Shown: one piece after another, positions 33,920 to 42,364 of the stretch
Layout: every line of letters begins with the position of its first letter
Position numbering within the stretch: position 1 is the first letter of the stretch
NCBI RefSeq assembly: GCF_005938675.2
Contig: NZ_VCCH02000032.1
Coordinates: 1-64,000, forward strand
Source: Mycobacterium sp. KBS0706
GTDB lineage: Bacteria > Pseudomonadota > Alphaproteobacteria > DSM-16000 > Inquilinaceae
Direction of reading: 5' to 3'
DNA length: 64,000 bases
Notes under the pieces: model-generated
The model's database searches: none
The model's input: only the letters and a program-made list of their open reading frames with translations
Told to the model about the DNA's origin: nothing
Position numbers and translations under genes: made by a program

Positions 33920-35077
33920 TCACCCCCAGGCGCGACGATAGAGGTCCTGGATCGCGGCGGCATCGGGCACCCGTGGGTTGTTGGCGGGCGAGCCCGAGGC
34001 CAGGGCCTGCTCCGCCATCAGCGGCAGCAGCCCGTCCCAGCGCCGCGGGTCGAGGCCATAGGCCCGCGGCGTCGGCACGTCGAGCTCGGCATTGATCCGG
34101 TGCAGGGCTTCGACCAGGCGGGCGACCGCGGCCTCCTCGCCCTCCTCCGCCCGCGCCAGCCCCATCGCCACGGCGCAGGCGGCGTAGCGCGGCAGGGCGG
34201 CCGGCGCCGACCATTCGGTCACCACCGGCAGCAGCATGGCGTTGGACAGGCCGTGGGCGACGTGGAAATGGGCGCCGATCGGCCGGCTCATGCCGTGCAC
34301 CAGCGCCACCGAGGCGTTGGAGAAGGCGATGCCGGCCTGCAGCGAGCCCAGCATCATCCCTTCCCGAGCGGCGCGGTTGCCGGGGTCGTCGCAGGCGGTG
34401 CGCAGATGGGCCCAGATCGACCGCATGGCGGCCAGCGCCATGCCGTCGCTGAAGGACGAGGCGCGGCGCGACACATAGGCCTCGATCGCATGGGTCAGGG
34501 CGTCGATGCCGGTGTCGGCGGTCAGCCGGCGCGGCTTGCCCAGGGTCAGCTCGTAATCGACGATGGCGATGCTGGGCAGATAGGCCAGGCCGGCGCAGAG
34601 CATCTTCTCCTCCGTCGCCTCGTCGGTGACGATGGTGAAGCGCGTGGCCTCGGAGCCGGTGCCGGCAGTGGTCGGGATTGCGATGATCGGCAGGCCCGGC
34701 GCATCCTCCTGGTGCGGCGACTTCAGCGCCCGCATGGTGCCGCCCCGCACGCCGAGGACCGCGGCCGCCTTGGCGGTATCGATCGGGCTGCCGCCGCCGA
34801 AGCCGATGACGCAGTCATGGTCGCCTTCGCGGATGAACCCCACGGCGGCGTCGACCACGGCCGAGGTCGGGTCGGGAATGGTGTCGGTGAAGGCCCGCAC
34901 CGGGATGCCGGCTTCGGCCAGCACGGCGCGGAGGCGGTCGAGCGCGCCGTTGCCGGCCAGGAACCGGTCGGTGACGACCGCCGGCCGCTTCAGCCCGAGC
35001 TGCGCCAGGGCCTGCGGCAGCTCGTCGAGGGCGCCGGCGCCGATCCGCATCAGGCGCGGCAAGGCGATCGCGGACAT
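33920..35077 (-). CDS. Iron-containing alcohol dehydrogenase
   Basis: A 385-residue group III (Fe-ADH) enzyme. The dinucleotide motif GGGSPIDTAKA is near residues 95-105. The metal ligands are expected in the Asp and His of GIDALTHAIEAY and the two His of VHGMSRPIGAHFHVAHG. The family acts on diverse alcohols, from ethanol and 1,3-propanediol to lactaldehyde, maleylacetate and sugar alcohols. It is the last gene of the polyol/sugar operon, 52 bases after the kinase, so it probably oxidises or reduces an intermediate of that pathway. Confidence 0.9.
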   Translation of the reverse strand: MSAIALPRLMRIGAGALDELPQALAQLGLKRPAVVTDRFLAGNGALDRLRAVLAEAGIPVRAFTDTIPDPTSAVVDAAVGFIREGDHDCVIGFGGGSPIDTAKAAAVLGVRGGTMRALKSPHQEDAPGLPIIAIPTTAGTGSEATRFTIVTDEATEEKMLCAGLAYLPSIAIVDYELTLGKPRRLTADTGIDALTHAIEAYVSRRASSFSDGMALAAMRSIWAHLRTACDDPGNRAAREGMMLGSLQAGIAFSNASVALVHGMSRPIGAHFHVAHGLSNAMLLPVVTEWSAPAALPRYAACAVAMGLARAEEGEEAAVARLVEALHRINAELDVPTPRAYGLDPRRWDGLLPLMAEQALASGSPANNPRVPDAAAIQDLYRRAWG

Positions 35078-35129
35078 GGGGGTCTCCTGTCAGCGGGTTG
35101 CAAGAGTCGGGCTGAAGGGGCCGGTCAGG

Positions 35130-36635
35130 TCACGCCTGGCCGATGTCCCGAAGGGCCGCCCAATGTGGCGCCAGGCTTTTGCCGACCGCCTGCCACAGGG
35201 CGAAGCGGCGGCGATAGAAGCCGGCCAGGCCGGGATCCGGCACGATCTCCCGTGACGGCGCCACCATCGCGGCCGCGGCCTCGTCGAGGCCGGCGAAGCG
35301 GCCGGCGCCGACCGCGGCGGCCATGGCGGCGCCCAGCGCTCCCGTCTCCGCCTGCGCCGCGACCCTGACGGGCATCCGCAGCACGTCGGCGATCATCTGC
35401 GGCCAGACCGGGCTGCGGGCGCCGCCGCCGGAGATGGTGATGCCGCGCAGCCGGGCGCCGGCGGCGAGCAGCTTCTCGACATGGGCGAGATGGGCGAAAG
35501 CGACGCCCTCGAACACCGCCCGCACCATGTCGCCGCCGTCGTGCCAGCCGGCCAGGCCGAAGAAGCCGGCCCGCGCCGCGGGCTCGCCCGCCGCGCCGTA
35601 GAGATAGGGGTGGTACATCGGGCCGCCGGCCTTGGGCGGCGCCGCCGCGGCCAGGGCGTCGGCCAAAGCGAAGGCGCTGCCGCCGTCCCGCCGGGCATCC
35701 TGCGCCAGCAGGTGATGGGCCAGCCATTCGAGATTGGCCGCCGAGGTGGCGGAGTTCTCCATCGACAGGAAGCGGCCGGGCGCCATGCCGGCCGACATGA
35801 ACACCCCGTCCAGCGGCGCGTCGACCACCACCTGGTTGATGCTCCAGGTGCCGAGGATGATCGAGGCCTGGCCCGGCCGGGTGACGCCGGCGCCGACGGC
35901 GCTGGCCACCACGTCGAAGAAGCCGGCCACCACCGGCGTGCCCTCGGCCAGGCCGGTGCGCGAAGCGGCCTCCGCCGACACCGTGCCGACCCGGTCGGTC
36001 GGCCAGTGCAGCGGCGGCAGCTTGGCGGCGACGCCGCCGAGGCCGTAGACCGCGAGCAGCCCGTCGTCGTAGCGGTTGTCGGGCAGGCGCAGCAGCCCGG
36101 CCCCGCCCATATCGGTGATGTCGGTCGACACCCGCCCGGTCAGGGCATGGACCACTAGGTCCTTGCACATCAGCACATGGGCGGCGCGGTCCAGCAGCTG
36201 CGGCCGGTGCCGCGCCATCCAGGCCAACAGCGCCGGGGTCTGCGACGGCCAGGGCCGCTGCAGGCAGATCGCCGCCGCCGCCTCCCCCACCCCGGCGGCC
36301 GTCCACTCCTCGACCAGCCCGGCGGTGCGGCTATCGAGCGACTGGATCGCCGCCAGCGGCCCGCCCTCGGAGTCGAGCAGGTAGAGGCCGTTGCCATGGC
36401 CCGAGGTGCCGATGCCGGCGATGTCGCGGCCGTGCAGGCCGCTCTTGTCCAGCAGCTCGCGGACGAGGTCGGCGAGGTCGGCGCGCAGGCGGCCGATGTC
36501 GCGCTCGACCATGCCCGGCTCCGGGCTGTGGCCGCCGGTGTCGCGATGGGCGCAAGCCAGCTCGCGCCCCGCATCGTCGAACAGCAGCGCCTTGACCCCG
36601 GTGTTGCCGGCGTCGATGCCCAGCCAGGCGCTCAT
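35130..36635 (-). CDS. FGGY-family carbohydrate kinase (xylulokinase-like)
   Basis: A 501-residue two-domain sugar kinase. The N-terminal phosphate-binding GIDAGNTGVKALLF and the SGHGNGLYLLD region are close to L-xylulose kinase (LyxK) and related kinases, and a metal-site D lies in AGFFDVVASAVGAG. The second ATP-binding part is TISGGGARSPVWPQMIADV. It would phosphorylate the imported polyol or ketose. The ATG overlaps the aldolase stop as ATGA. The exact sugar is not deducible; erythritol, L-xylulose or another pentitol are reasonable candidates. Confidence 0.88.
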   Translation of the reverse strand: MSAWLGIDAGNTGVKALLFDDAGRELACAHRDTGGHSPEPGMVERDIGRLRADLADLVRELLDKSGLHGRDIAGIGTSGHGNGLYLLDSEGGPLAAIQSLDSRTAGLVEEWTAAGVGEAAAAICLQRPWPSQTPALLAWMARHRPQLLDRAAHVLMCKDLVVHALTGRVSTDITDMGGAGLLRLPDNRYDDGLLAVYGLGGVAAKLPPLHWPTDRVGTVSAEAASRTGLAEGTPVVAGFFDVVASAVGAGVTRPGQASIILGTWSINQVVVDAPLDGVFMSAGMAPGRFLSMENSATSAANLEWLAHHLLAQDARRDGGSAFALADALAAAAPPKAGGPMYHPYLYGAAGEPAARAGFFGLAGWHDGGDMVRAVFEGVAFAHLAHVEKLLAAGARLRGITISGGGARSPVWPQMIADVLRMPVRVAAQAETGALGAAMAAAVGAGRFAGLDEAAAAMVAPSREIVPDPGLAGFYRRRFALWQAVGKSLAPHWAALRDIGQA

Positions 36636-37480
36636 CGCCCGCCCCCGTTGCGGTAGATCGCCCAGGCGGCGTCGCCGTCGGCGCCGTCATGGATCATCGC
36701 CATCAGCGCCGCCACCACGGCGCCCGGATTGTCGTGCTGGTAGATGTTGCGGCCATAGACCATGCCATGCGCGCCCTGGGCCATCAGCGCGGCGGAGGTG
36801 TCGAACACCCGCCGCAGGTCGGCCTTGCCGCCGCCGCGCACCAGCACCGGGCAGCGTGCCGCCTGGACCACATGGCGGAAATCGGCCGGGTCGTCGGTCG
36901 GGTCGGCCTTGACGATGTCGGCCCCCAGCTCGCGCGCCAGCCGGACCAGGGTGACGATCTTCTCGGCGTCGCCGTCGACCAGGTAGCCGCCGCGCTCGTT
37001 CGGCTGCATCACCAGCGGCTCGATCATCAGCGGCATGCCGTATCTCTCGCAGTCATTGCCGAGCCGGCTGATGTTCTGCACGCATTGCCGGAACAGCCCC
37101 GGCTCGTCCGGCAACATGAACAGGTTCACCACCACGCAGGCCGCGTCAAGCCGCAGCGCCGGCAGGATCGGGTCGGCCTCGTTCTGCAGCAGCGCCCACA
37201 TCTCGCGATGGCGCTGGCGGTTGTAGGGGTTGCCCATATCGACCCGCATCACCAGCGCCGGCCGCCCCTGCCCCGGCATCGACTGCAGCAGGTCGGCCTG
37301 GCCGTAATTCATCTGGATCGCGTCCGGCCCGGCCTCGGCCAGCATGCGGACCACGCCGGCCATGTCCTCCAGCCCGGCCATGAAGGACGGCTCGTTGCAG
37401 ACGCCGTGGTCGATGGCGACGTCGAGGCAGCGGCCGTTGCGCATCAGCCGGTTCAGGCGGACCTTCTTGGTCAGATACAT
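36632..37480 (-). CDS. Class I aldolase of the DhnA/LsrF family
   Basis: A 282-residue TIM-barrel aldolase. The N-terminal CLDVAIDHGVCNEPSF matches the AFDHG of LsrF and DhnA, the Schiff-base lysine is expected in LGADIVKADPTDD, and the phosphate-binding end is VRGGGKADLRR..MVYGRNIYQHDNP. Relatives cleave fructose-1,6-bisphosphate or transfer acetyl from phospho-AI-2 (LsrF). Here it probably splits the product of the FGGY kinase into a triose phosphate and an aldehyde. GAGGGA precedes the ATG, and it follows the GlpD-like gene by 10 bases. Confidence 0.87.
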   Translation of the reverse strand: MYLTKKVRLNRLMRNGRCLDVAIDHGVCNEPSFMAGLEDMAGVVRMLAEAGPDAIQMNYGQADLLQSMPGQGRPALVMRVDMGNPYNRQRHREMWALLQNEADPILPALRLDAACVVVNLFMLPDEPGLFRQCVQNISRLGNDCERYGMPLMIEPLVMQPNERGGYLVDGDAEKIVTLVRLARELGADIVKADPTDDPADFRHVVQAARCPVLVRGGGKADLRRVFDTSAALMAQGAHGMVYGRNIYQHDNPGAVVAALMAMIHDGADGDAAWAIYRNGGGR

Positions 37481-37490
37481 CGGAGTTCCC

Positions 37491-39191
37491 TCAGTGTTGC
37501 CCGGCCTGCACGCGGTGGCGGCGGGCCATGATGTCGTCGAAGCGAGCGGCGGCGGCGGTGGTCTCGGCCTCGCTCCAGCCCAGGGCGGAGGCGACCAGAT
37601 CGCCGGCCTCCGCCACCAGGGCCGAGGTGATCCGGCCTTCCATGCCCAGCAGGGTGCGGCGCAGCAGCAGATCGCCGATGTCGCGCACTCGTTCGGTCTC
37701 GATCAGGTATTGCAGCTCGCGCCGCGAGTAGTCGGGCGCGGCGGCGACCGGCGCGTCCTGCCCTTGCCCGAGGAAGCGGGCGACGGCGACGGCGCGGCTG
37801 CCGTAGCGCTCGCTCAGATCCCGGAAGCGGGCCAGCGGCAGGCCGGCGGCGGCGGCCTGGTCCCGCTGCCAGCGCGACCGGGCCTCGGCGTCGCGCGGGA
37901 AACCCCGGCCGCCGCCGATCGCCAAATCATGGGTGCCGACCCGGCGCGGCCGGCCGAGCTGGGCCAGGGCCAGGTCGGCGACCTCCTCGCCGAAGGCGCG
38001 GAAGGTGGTCCATTTGCCGCCGATCAGGGTCAGCACGGCGAAGGGCAGCCTGCCCGCCGCCTCGACCTCGACCGCATGGTCGCGGCTGATCCGCCCGGTC
38101 GCCTCGTCCTCGCTGACCGGCAGGGGCCGGACGCCGGTGAAGACATGGACGATCTCGTCCTCGCGCACCGCCAGCTCCGGGAAGATGCCACCGAGCGCTT
38201 CCAGCATGTAGCGCTTCTCATCGTCCAGGCAGACCGCGTCGTCGGGGTCGTCGACCCGGATGTCGGTGGACCCGACCATGGCGGCGCCGGCATGGTTGAA
38301 GGCGATGCAGATGCGGCCGTCGCCATTCTCGAAATAGATCATCCGGTCGCCCAGCGCCTCCTGCAGCGCCTGGTTGCGGATCATCAGATGCGAGCCCTTG
38401 GTGCCCTGGACCCGGCGGCGGTTGCTGGCCGGGCCGATGGCGCCGCCCACCACGTCGACCCAGGCGCCGGTGGCGTTGACCACCACCCGCGGCGCGATCC
38501 GCCCGCTGGCGCCGGTGATCCGGTCGCGCCAGGCCAGGCCGTCGCCGTCGCGGCCGGTGATCTCGGTGTAGGAGAAGGCGCGGGCGCCGGTCTCGGCCTC
38601 GGTGTCGAGCAGCAGCTCGATGCCCAGCCGCTCGGGGTGGGTGACGCGGGCGTCGTAGTACAGCACCCCCGCCACCGCCCGGCGGGTGATCCCCTTCGCC
38701 AGCCGCTGCAGCTTCGCCCGGCCGATGCCGCGATGCCGCGGCATGGTCCGGCTGCGCCAGGACAGGAGGTCGTAGAGGGCGAGGCCGGTGCGGATCATCA
38801 GCCCAGGCCGCGCCTGCGGCCGCTCGGCGATTCCCAGAAAGGCGCCGATCGTCGCCAGCGTGCCGCGCAGCCGGGCCGTCACCGGCACCAAAGTCGGCAG
38901 CGGCGAGACGTAGTGCGGCGCGTTGCGCAGCAGCCGGTCGCGCTCCTGCAGCGACTGGCGGACCAGCCGGAACTCCCCGTTCTCCAGGTAGCGCAGGCCG
39001 CCATGCACCATGCGGGACAGGGCGGCGCTGGCGCCGGAGCAGAAATCGTCGCGCTCGACCAGCACCACATCGATGCCCTGCAGCGCCAGCTCGCGGAAGG
39101 TGCTGATGCCGTTGATGCCGCCGCCGATCACCAGGACATCGGCCCGCTCGGGGATGGCCCGCTGGGGGATGGCCGAGCCATTGCCGGTCAT
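37491..39191 (-). CDS. FAD-dependent glycerol-3-phosphate dehydrogenase-like enzyme (GlpD/EryB family)
   Basis: A 566-residue flavoprotein of the GlpD family with the FAD-binding GGGINGISTFRELALQG and the MVHGGLRYLE signature. VVNATGAWVD and GGKWTTFRAFGEE lie further along, with a C-terminal helical cap at about residues 430-550. It would oxidise a polyol phosphate at the membrane and pass electrons to quinone. It is embedded in a sugar operon with no glycerol facilitator or glycerol kinase, so a related phosphate (as for erythritol-4-phosphate and EryB) is as likely as glycerol-3-phosphate. Confidence 0.88.
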   Translation of the reverse strand: MTGNGSAIPQRAIPERADVLVIGGGINGISTFRELALQGIDVVLVERDDFCSGASAALSRMVHGGLRYLENGEFRLVRQSLQERDRLLRNAPHYVSPLPTLVPVTARLRGTLATIGAFLGIAERPQARPGLMIRTGLALYDLLSWRSRTMPRHRGIGRAKLQRLAKGITRRAVAGVLYYDARVTHPERLGIELLLDTEAETGARAFSYTEITGRDGDGLAWRDRITGASGRIAPRVVVNATGAWVDVVGGAIGPASNRRRVQGTKGSHLMIRNQALQEALGDRMIYFENGDGRICIAFNHAGAAMVGSTDIRVDDPDDAVCLDDEKRYMLEALGGIFPELAVREDEIVHVFTGVRPLPVSEDEATGRISRDHAVEVEAAGRLPFAVLTLIGGKWTTFRAFGEEVADLALAQLGRPRRVGTHDLAIGGGRGFPRDAEARSRWQRDQAAAAGLPLARFRDLSERYGSRAVAVARFLGQGQDAPVAAAPDYSRRELQYLIETERVRDIGDLLLRRTLLGMEGRITSALVAEAGDLVASALGWSEAETTAAAARFDDIMARRHRVQAGQH

Positions 39192-39246
39192 CGTGTCGTG
39201 TCCTCACTCGCGGCGGGCTGATGGGGAACTCGGACGACCCATCCCG

Positions 39247-39382
39247 ATTGCCTCTCCCGCCTGGCGGGAGAGGTCGGGCTCGCGCAGCGAGACCGGGTGA
39301 GGGCTGGTCCAGGCCTCGACAAAGGGCCCTCACCCGGAGCCGCTTCGCGTCTCCGACCTCTCCCGCAAGCGGGAGAGGCAAT
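39247..39382 (+). repeat. Double-hairpin intergenic repeat, family 2, copy 2
   Basis: About 136 bases, the inverted counterpart of 17392-17525 with only a few differences (for example GGTCCAGG against GGCCCAGG). The ends ATTGCCTCTCCCGC and GCGGGAGAGGCAAT are near-complementary. It sits inside the operon between the aldo/keto reductase and the GlpD-like gene, in a 239-base gap that holds no gene, and may alter mRNA stability between the two halves. Confidence 0.85.
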
Positions 39383-39430
39383 CTGAGCGTTGCCGAAGAT
39401 CTGCAAAGTGGACATTCGCTGGAGCCAGTC

Positions 39431-40423
39431 CTACGCGGCCGCCGCGACCGGGCCGAGATGGGTGGCGATGGCGCGGTCGATCGCCGCCAGCTCGTCCGCC
39501 GCCAGGCGCAGTTCGCCCGCCCGCGCATTCGCCCGGGCCTGGTCGGCGTTGCGGGCGCCGCACAGGGCGAAGGTGATGCCGGGCTGCGCCAGGGTCCAGG
39601 CGATCACCACATCGGCGACCGCCACGCCATGGTCGCGGGCGATGCCGCCGAGATCGGCGGCGAAGGCGGCGACGAGCCGGCGGTTCTCGGCCGAGAAGCG
39701 CGGGTTGGTGCGGCGCAGATCGTCGCCGTCGAAGGCGCGCTCCGGCCCGATCCGGCCGGTCAGCAGGCCCAGCGCCAGGCTGGAATAGCTGATCACGGCG
39801 ATGCCGGCGTCGCGGCAGGGTGGGAGCAGCGTCCGCTCCAGCCCGCGGTCGAGCATGTTGTACGCCTCCTGCACGCAGTCGACCGGCCCGGCGGCGCGGT
39901 AGGCGGCGAGGTCCTCGACGCTGGCGTTGCTGATGCCGATCGCCCTGGCCTTGCCCTCGGCCTTGAGCGCCAAGAGGGCCTCCATGGTCTCGGCGATCGG
40001 GGTCGTCGGGTCCTGCCAATGGGTGATCAGCAAGTCGACATGGTCGGTGCGCAGGCGGCGCAGGCTGGCCTCCAGCTCCTGCCGCACCGATTCCGCGCCG
40101 AGATAGCGGTGGATGGTCTTGTCGTCCTGGCCGACGAAGGGGCGGCCCTTGTCGGTGTCCCAGACCAGGCCGCATTTGGTCACCAGCACGACCTCGTCGC
40201 GCCGTCCCTCGATCGCCCGGCCGACCAGCTGCTCGGCCCGGCCCAACCCATAGGCCGGGGCGGTGTCGACCAGGGTGACGCCGGCGTCGAGCGCGGCGCG
40301 GATCGCCGCGACCGAGGCGTCGTCGTCGCCGCCGCCCCACAGCCAGCCGCCCATGGCCCACGTGCCCAGCCCCACCGCGCTGGCAGGGATCCCGCTGGCC
40401 CCGATCTCACGCTGCATCTGCAT
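39431..40423 (-). CDS. Aldo/keto reductase
   Basis: A 330-residue TIM-barrel oxidoreductase. The catalytic tetrad candidates are Asp and Tyr in VDTAPAYGLG, Lys in VLVTKCGLVW and His in DLLITHWQDP. IAVISYSSLALGLLTG and GARNADQARANA mark the NADPH end. The ATG at 40423 has GGAGG six bases before it and overlaps the SorC regulator by 17 bases, so the two are translationally coupled. It probably oxidises a polyol or reduces an aldose within this operon, but the sugar is unknown. Confidence 0.9.
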   Translation of the reverse strand: MQMQREIGASGIPASAVGLGTWAMGGWLWGGGDDDASVAAIRAALDAGVTLVDTAPAYGLGRAEQLVGRAIEGRRDEVVLVTKCGLVWDTDKGRPFVGQDDKTIHRYLGAESVRQELEASLRRLRTDHVDLLITHWQDPTTPIAETMEALLALKAEGKARAIGISNASVEDLAAYRAAGPVDCVQEAYNMLDRGLERTLLPPCRDAGIAVISYSSLALGLLTGRIGPERAFDGDDLRRTNPRFSAENRRLVAAFAADLGGIARDHGVAVADVVIAWTLAQPGITFALCGARNADQARANARAGELRLAADELAAIDRAIATHLGPVAAAA

Positions 40424-41387
40424 CCTTGCCCTCCAGCTTGTCGACGACCGCACGCGCCGTCCGGTCATCCGTGATCAAATGGCCCAGCGCGCCGCCGCGC
40501 AGCACCGCGGCGATGGCCTCGACCTTGCGTTCGCCCGAGGCGACGGCGATGCGCCGCGGGATCCCCGCCAGCTCGTCCAGCGTCAGCGCCACCAGCCGGC
40601 GGTTCGACGGGTGGTCGCAAGGCCGGCCATCATGGTCGAGCAGATGGGCCAGCAGCTCCGCCTCGGCCCCCACCCGCTCGATCGCGCCGCGGTCGGCGGT
40701 GTCCGACAGGGTCAGGTAGGTGGCGTGCTCGTCGCGCACCGAGCCGATGCCGAACAGCGCGACATCAGCGGACCGCGCCATGTCGAGCACGCCGCGGATG
40801 GTCGACACCGACAGCAGCGCCGCCCGCTCCGCCTCGTTCGCTGCGAAGATCGGGGCGTGCAGCTGGTAGGCCCTGCCGCCCAGCTTCTCCGCCAGGGCGA
40901 CGGCGACATGGTTGACGTCGGTGCGGAACTTGCCCTGGACGCCGCCGGTGGCCGGCACCACGCGGACGTCATAGGCCCGCGGCGGGGCCAGCGCCTCGAT
41001 CGTGGCGCAGAGGGCGACGCCGCCGGAGACGGCGATGGTCATGCCGTCGGCCAGGCCCTCCAGCAGCGTGGTCGCCGCCGCCTCGGCCGCCGCCTTCAGC
41101 ACGATCGCCGGGTCGGTCGAGACCGCGGGCACCGCTACGGCCGAATCGAGGCCGCCGAGGCGACGCAAAGTGGCCGACAGCCCCTCCTCCGCGTCGAAGG
41201 GCGAGCGGATGCGGATGTCGACCAGCCCGCGCTCATGCCCCTCGCGGATCATGCGGTTGACGCTGGCCGGCGAAATGCCGATCTCCGCCGCGATATCCGC
41301 CTGGGAGCGGTGCTCCTGGTAGAACATGACCAGGACGCGGTGGATGTTTCGCAGTCTCTCGGATTCGCTGTAGAGCGGGCGCGGCAT
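40407..41387 (-). CDS. SorC-family transcriptional regulator
   Basis: A 326-residue protein with an N-terminal helix-turn-helix (RSQADIAAEIGISPASVNRM). A sugar-phosphate-isomerase-like effector domain follows, with SGGVALCATIEAL, VPATGGVQGKF, LFGIGSVRDEHATYL and GIPRRIAVASGERK. SorC proteins (SorC, DeoR-like EryD, LsrR) respond to the phosphorylated sugar made by the operon kinase. It lies 5 bases after the permease gene, and the open frame upstream is noncoding. A pair of inverted repeats before the binding-protein gene may be its operator. Confidence 0.9.
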   Translation of the reverse strand: MPRPLYSESERLRNIHRVLVMFYQEHRSQADIAAEIGISPASVNRMIREGHERGLVDIRIRSPFDAEEGLSATLRRLGGLDSAVAVPAVSTDPAIVLKAAAEAAATTLLEGLADGMTIAVSGGVALCATIEALAPPRAYDVRVVPATGGVQGKFRTDVNHVAVALAEKLGGRAYQLHAPIFAANEAERAALLSVSTIRGVLDMARSADVALFGIGSVRDEHATYLTLSDTADRGAIERVGAEAELLAHLLDHDGRPCDHPSNRRLVALTLDELAGIPRRIAVASGERKVEAIAAVLRGGALGHLITDDRTARAVVDKLEGKDADAA

Positions 41388-41392
41388 CGGTC

Positions 41393-42364
41393 TCAGCCCC
41401 GGGCTTTGTTCATGTTGAGGAGGTGATCGATCGTCACCGCCACCAGCAGGATGGCGCCGCGGATGATGTCCTGCCAGTACACCGGCACGTTGAGCAGGAT
41501 CAGCGAGGAGGTGACCAGCGACAGCAAGGCCGCCCCCAGCACCGCGCCGGCGATGGTGCCGGCCCCGCCGTTCAGGCTGGCCCCGCCGATCACCGCGGCG
41601 GCGATCACGCTGAGCTCCATGCCGACGCCGAATTGCGGGGTGGCCGCGCCGAACCGGGCCATGTAGATCACGCCCGCGACGCCGGCCAGCGTGCTGCACA
41701 GCGTGGCGCAGATGATCTTGGTGCGCCTGGTGTCGATGCCGGAGAAGCGGGCCGCCTTCTCGTTGCTGCCGGTGTAGTAGACCCGCCGGAACAGCACCGA
41801 CTTGCGCAGCAGCACGTCGAACACGGCGATCAGCACCAGGAAGATCAGGATCACGAAGGGCAGGCCGCCGACGCTGCCCTGGCCGACGAACTTGAACTCT
41901 TTCGGCAGCGAGAACAGCGACTGCGGCGTGCCCTGGGTCAGCAGCAGGCTGAGGCCGCGGGTGATCACCATGAAGGCCAGCGACACGATGAAGAAATGCA
42001 GCCCGATGCGAGTGACGCACAGCCCCATCAGGAAGCCGATGGCGCCGCAGCACGCGACCGCGATCAGGCTGGCCGACCAGGGGTCGAGCCCGGCCAGGAA
42101 CAGCGTGCCGCCGATCACCATCGACAGGCACACCACCGACCCGACCGACAGGTCGATGCCGCCGACGATCAGGAGGATGGTCATGCCGATGACCACGATC
42201 CCCTCGATCGAGAAGGACAAGAGGATCGCCCGCATGTTCGACAGGGTCAGGAAATAGGGCGAGGCGAAGCTCATCGCCACGAACAGCAGGGCGATGATGG
42301 CCAGGAGGCCGAATTCGCGGACCCGGACGACGCGCATCATCGGCGTCACGGCGGCCATGCTCAT
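41393..42364 (-). CDS. Sugar ABC transporter permease (RbsC family)
   Basis: A 323-residue inner-membrane protein with about 9-10 hydrophobic helices. The family signatures are IVVIGMTILLIVGGIDLSVGS and the conserved loop AAVIGGASLNGGAGTIAGA. It forms the channel for the binding protein and ATPase encoded next to it. The ATG overlaps the ATPase stop by four bases. A single permease gene implies a homodimer, as for ribose, in contrast to the two-permease Lsr transporter. Confidence 0.92.
   Translation of the reverse strand: MSMAAVTPMMRVVRVREFGLLAIIALLFVAMSFASPYFLTLSNMRAILLSFSIEGIVVIGMTILLIVGGIDLSVGSVVCLSMVIGGTLFLAGLDPWSASLIAVACCGAIGFLMGLCVTRIGLHFFIVSLAFMVITRGLSLLLTQGTPQSLFSLPKEFKFVGQGSVGGLPFVILIFLVLIAVFDVLLRKSVLFRRVYYTGSNEKAARFSGIDTRRTKIICATLCSTLAGVAGVIYMARFGAATPQFGVGMELSVIAAAVIGGASLNGGAGTIAGAVLGAALLSLVTSSLILLNVPVYWQDIIRGAILLVAVTIDHLLNMNKARG

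Noticed and set aside
37491..39191. Naming the dehydrogenase glpD for glycerol use
   Set aside because: No glycerol kinase, facilitator or GlpR is present, and the operon partners suggest another polyol phosphate, so a specific symbol would overstate the evidence.
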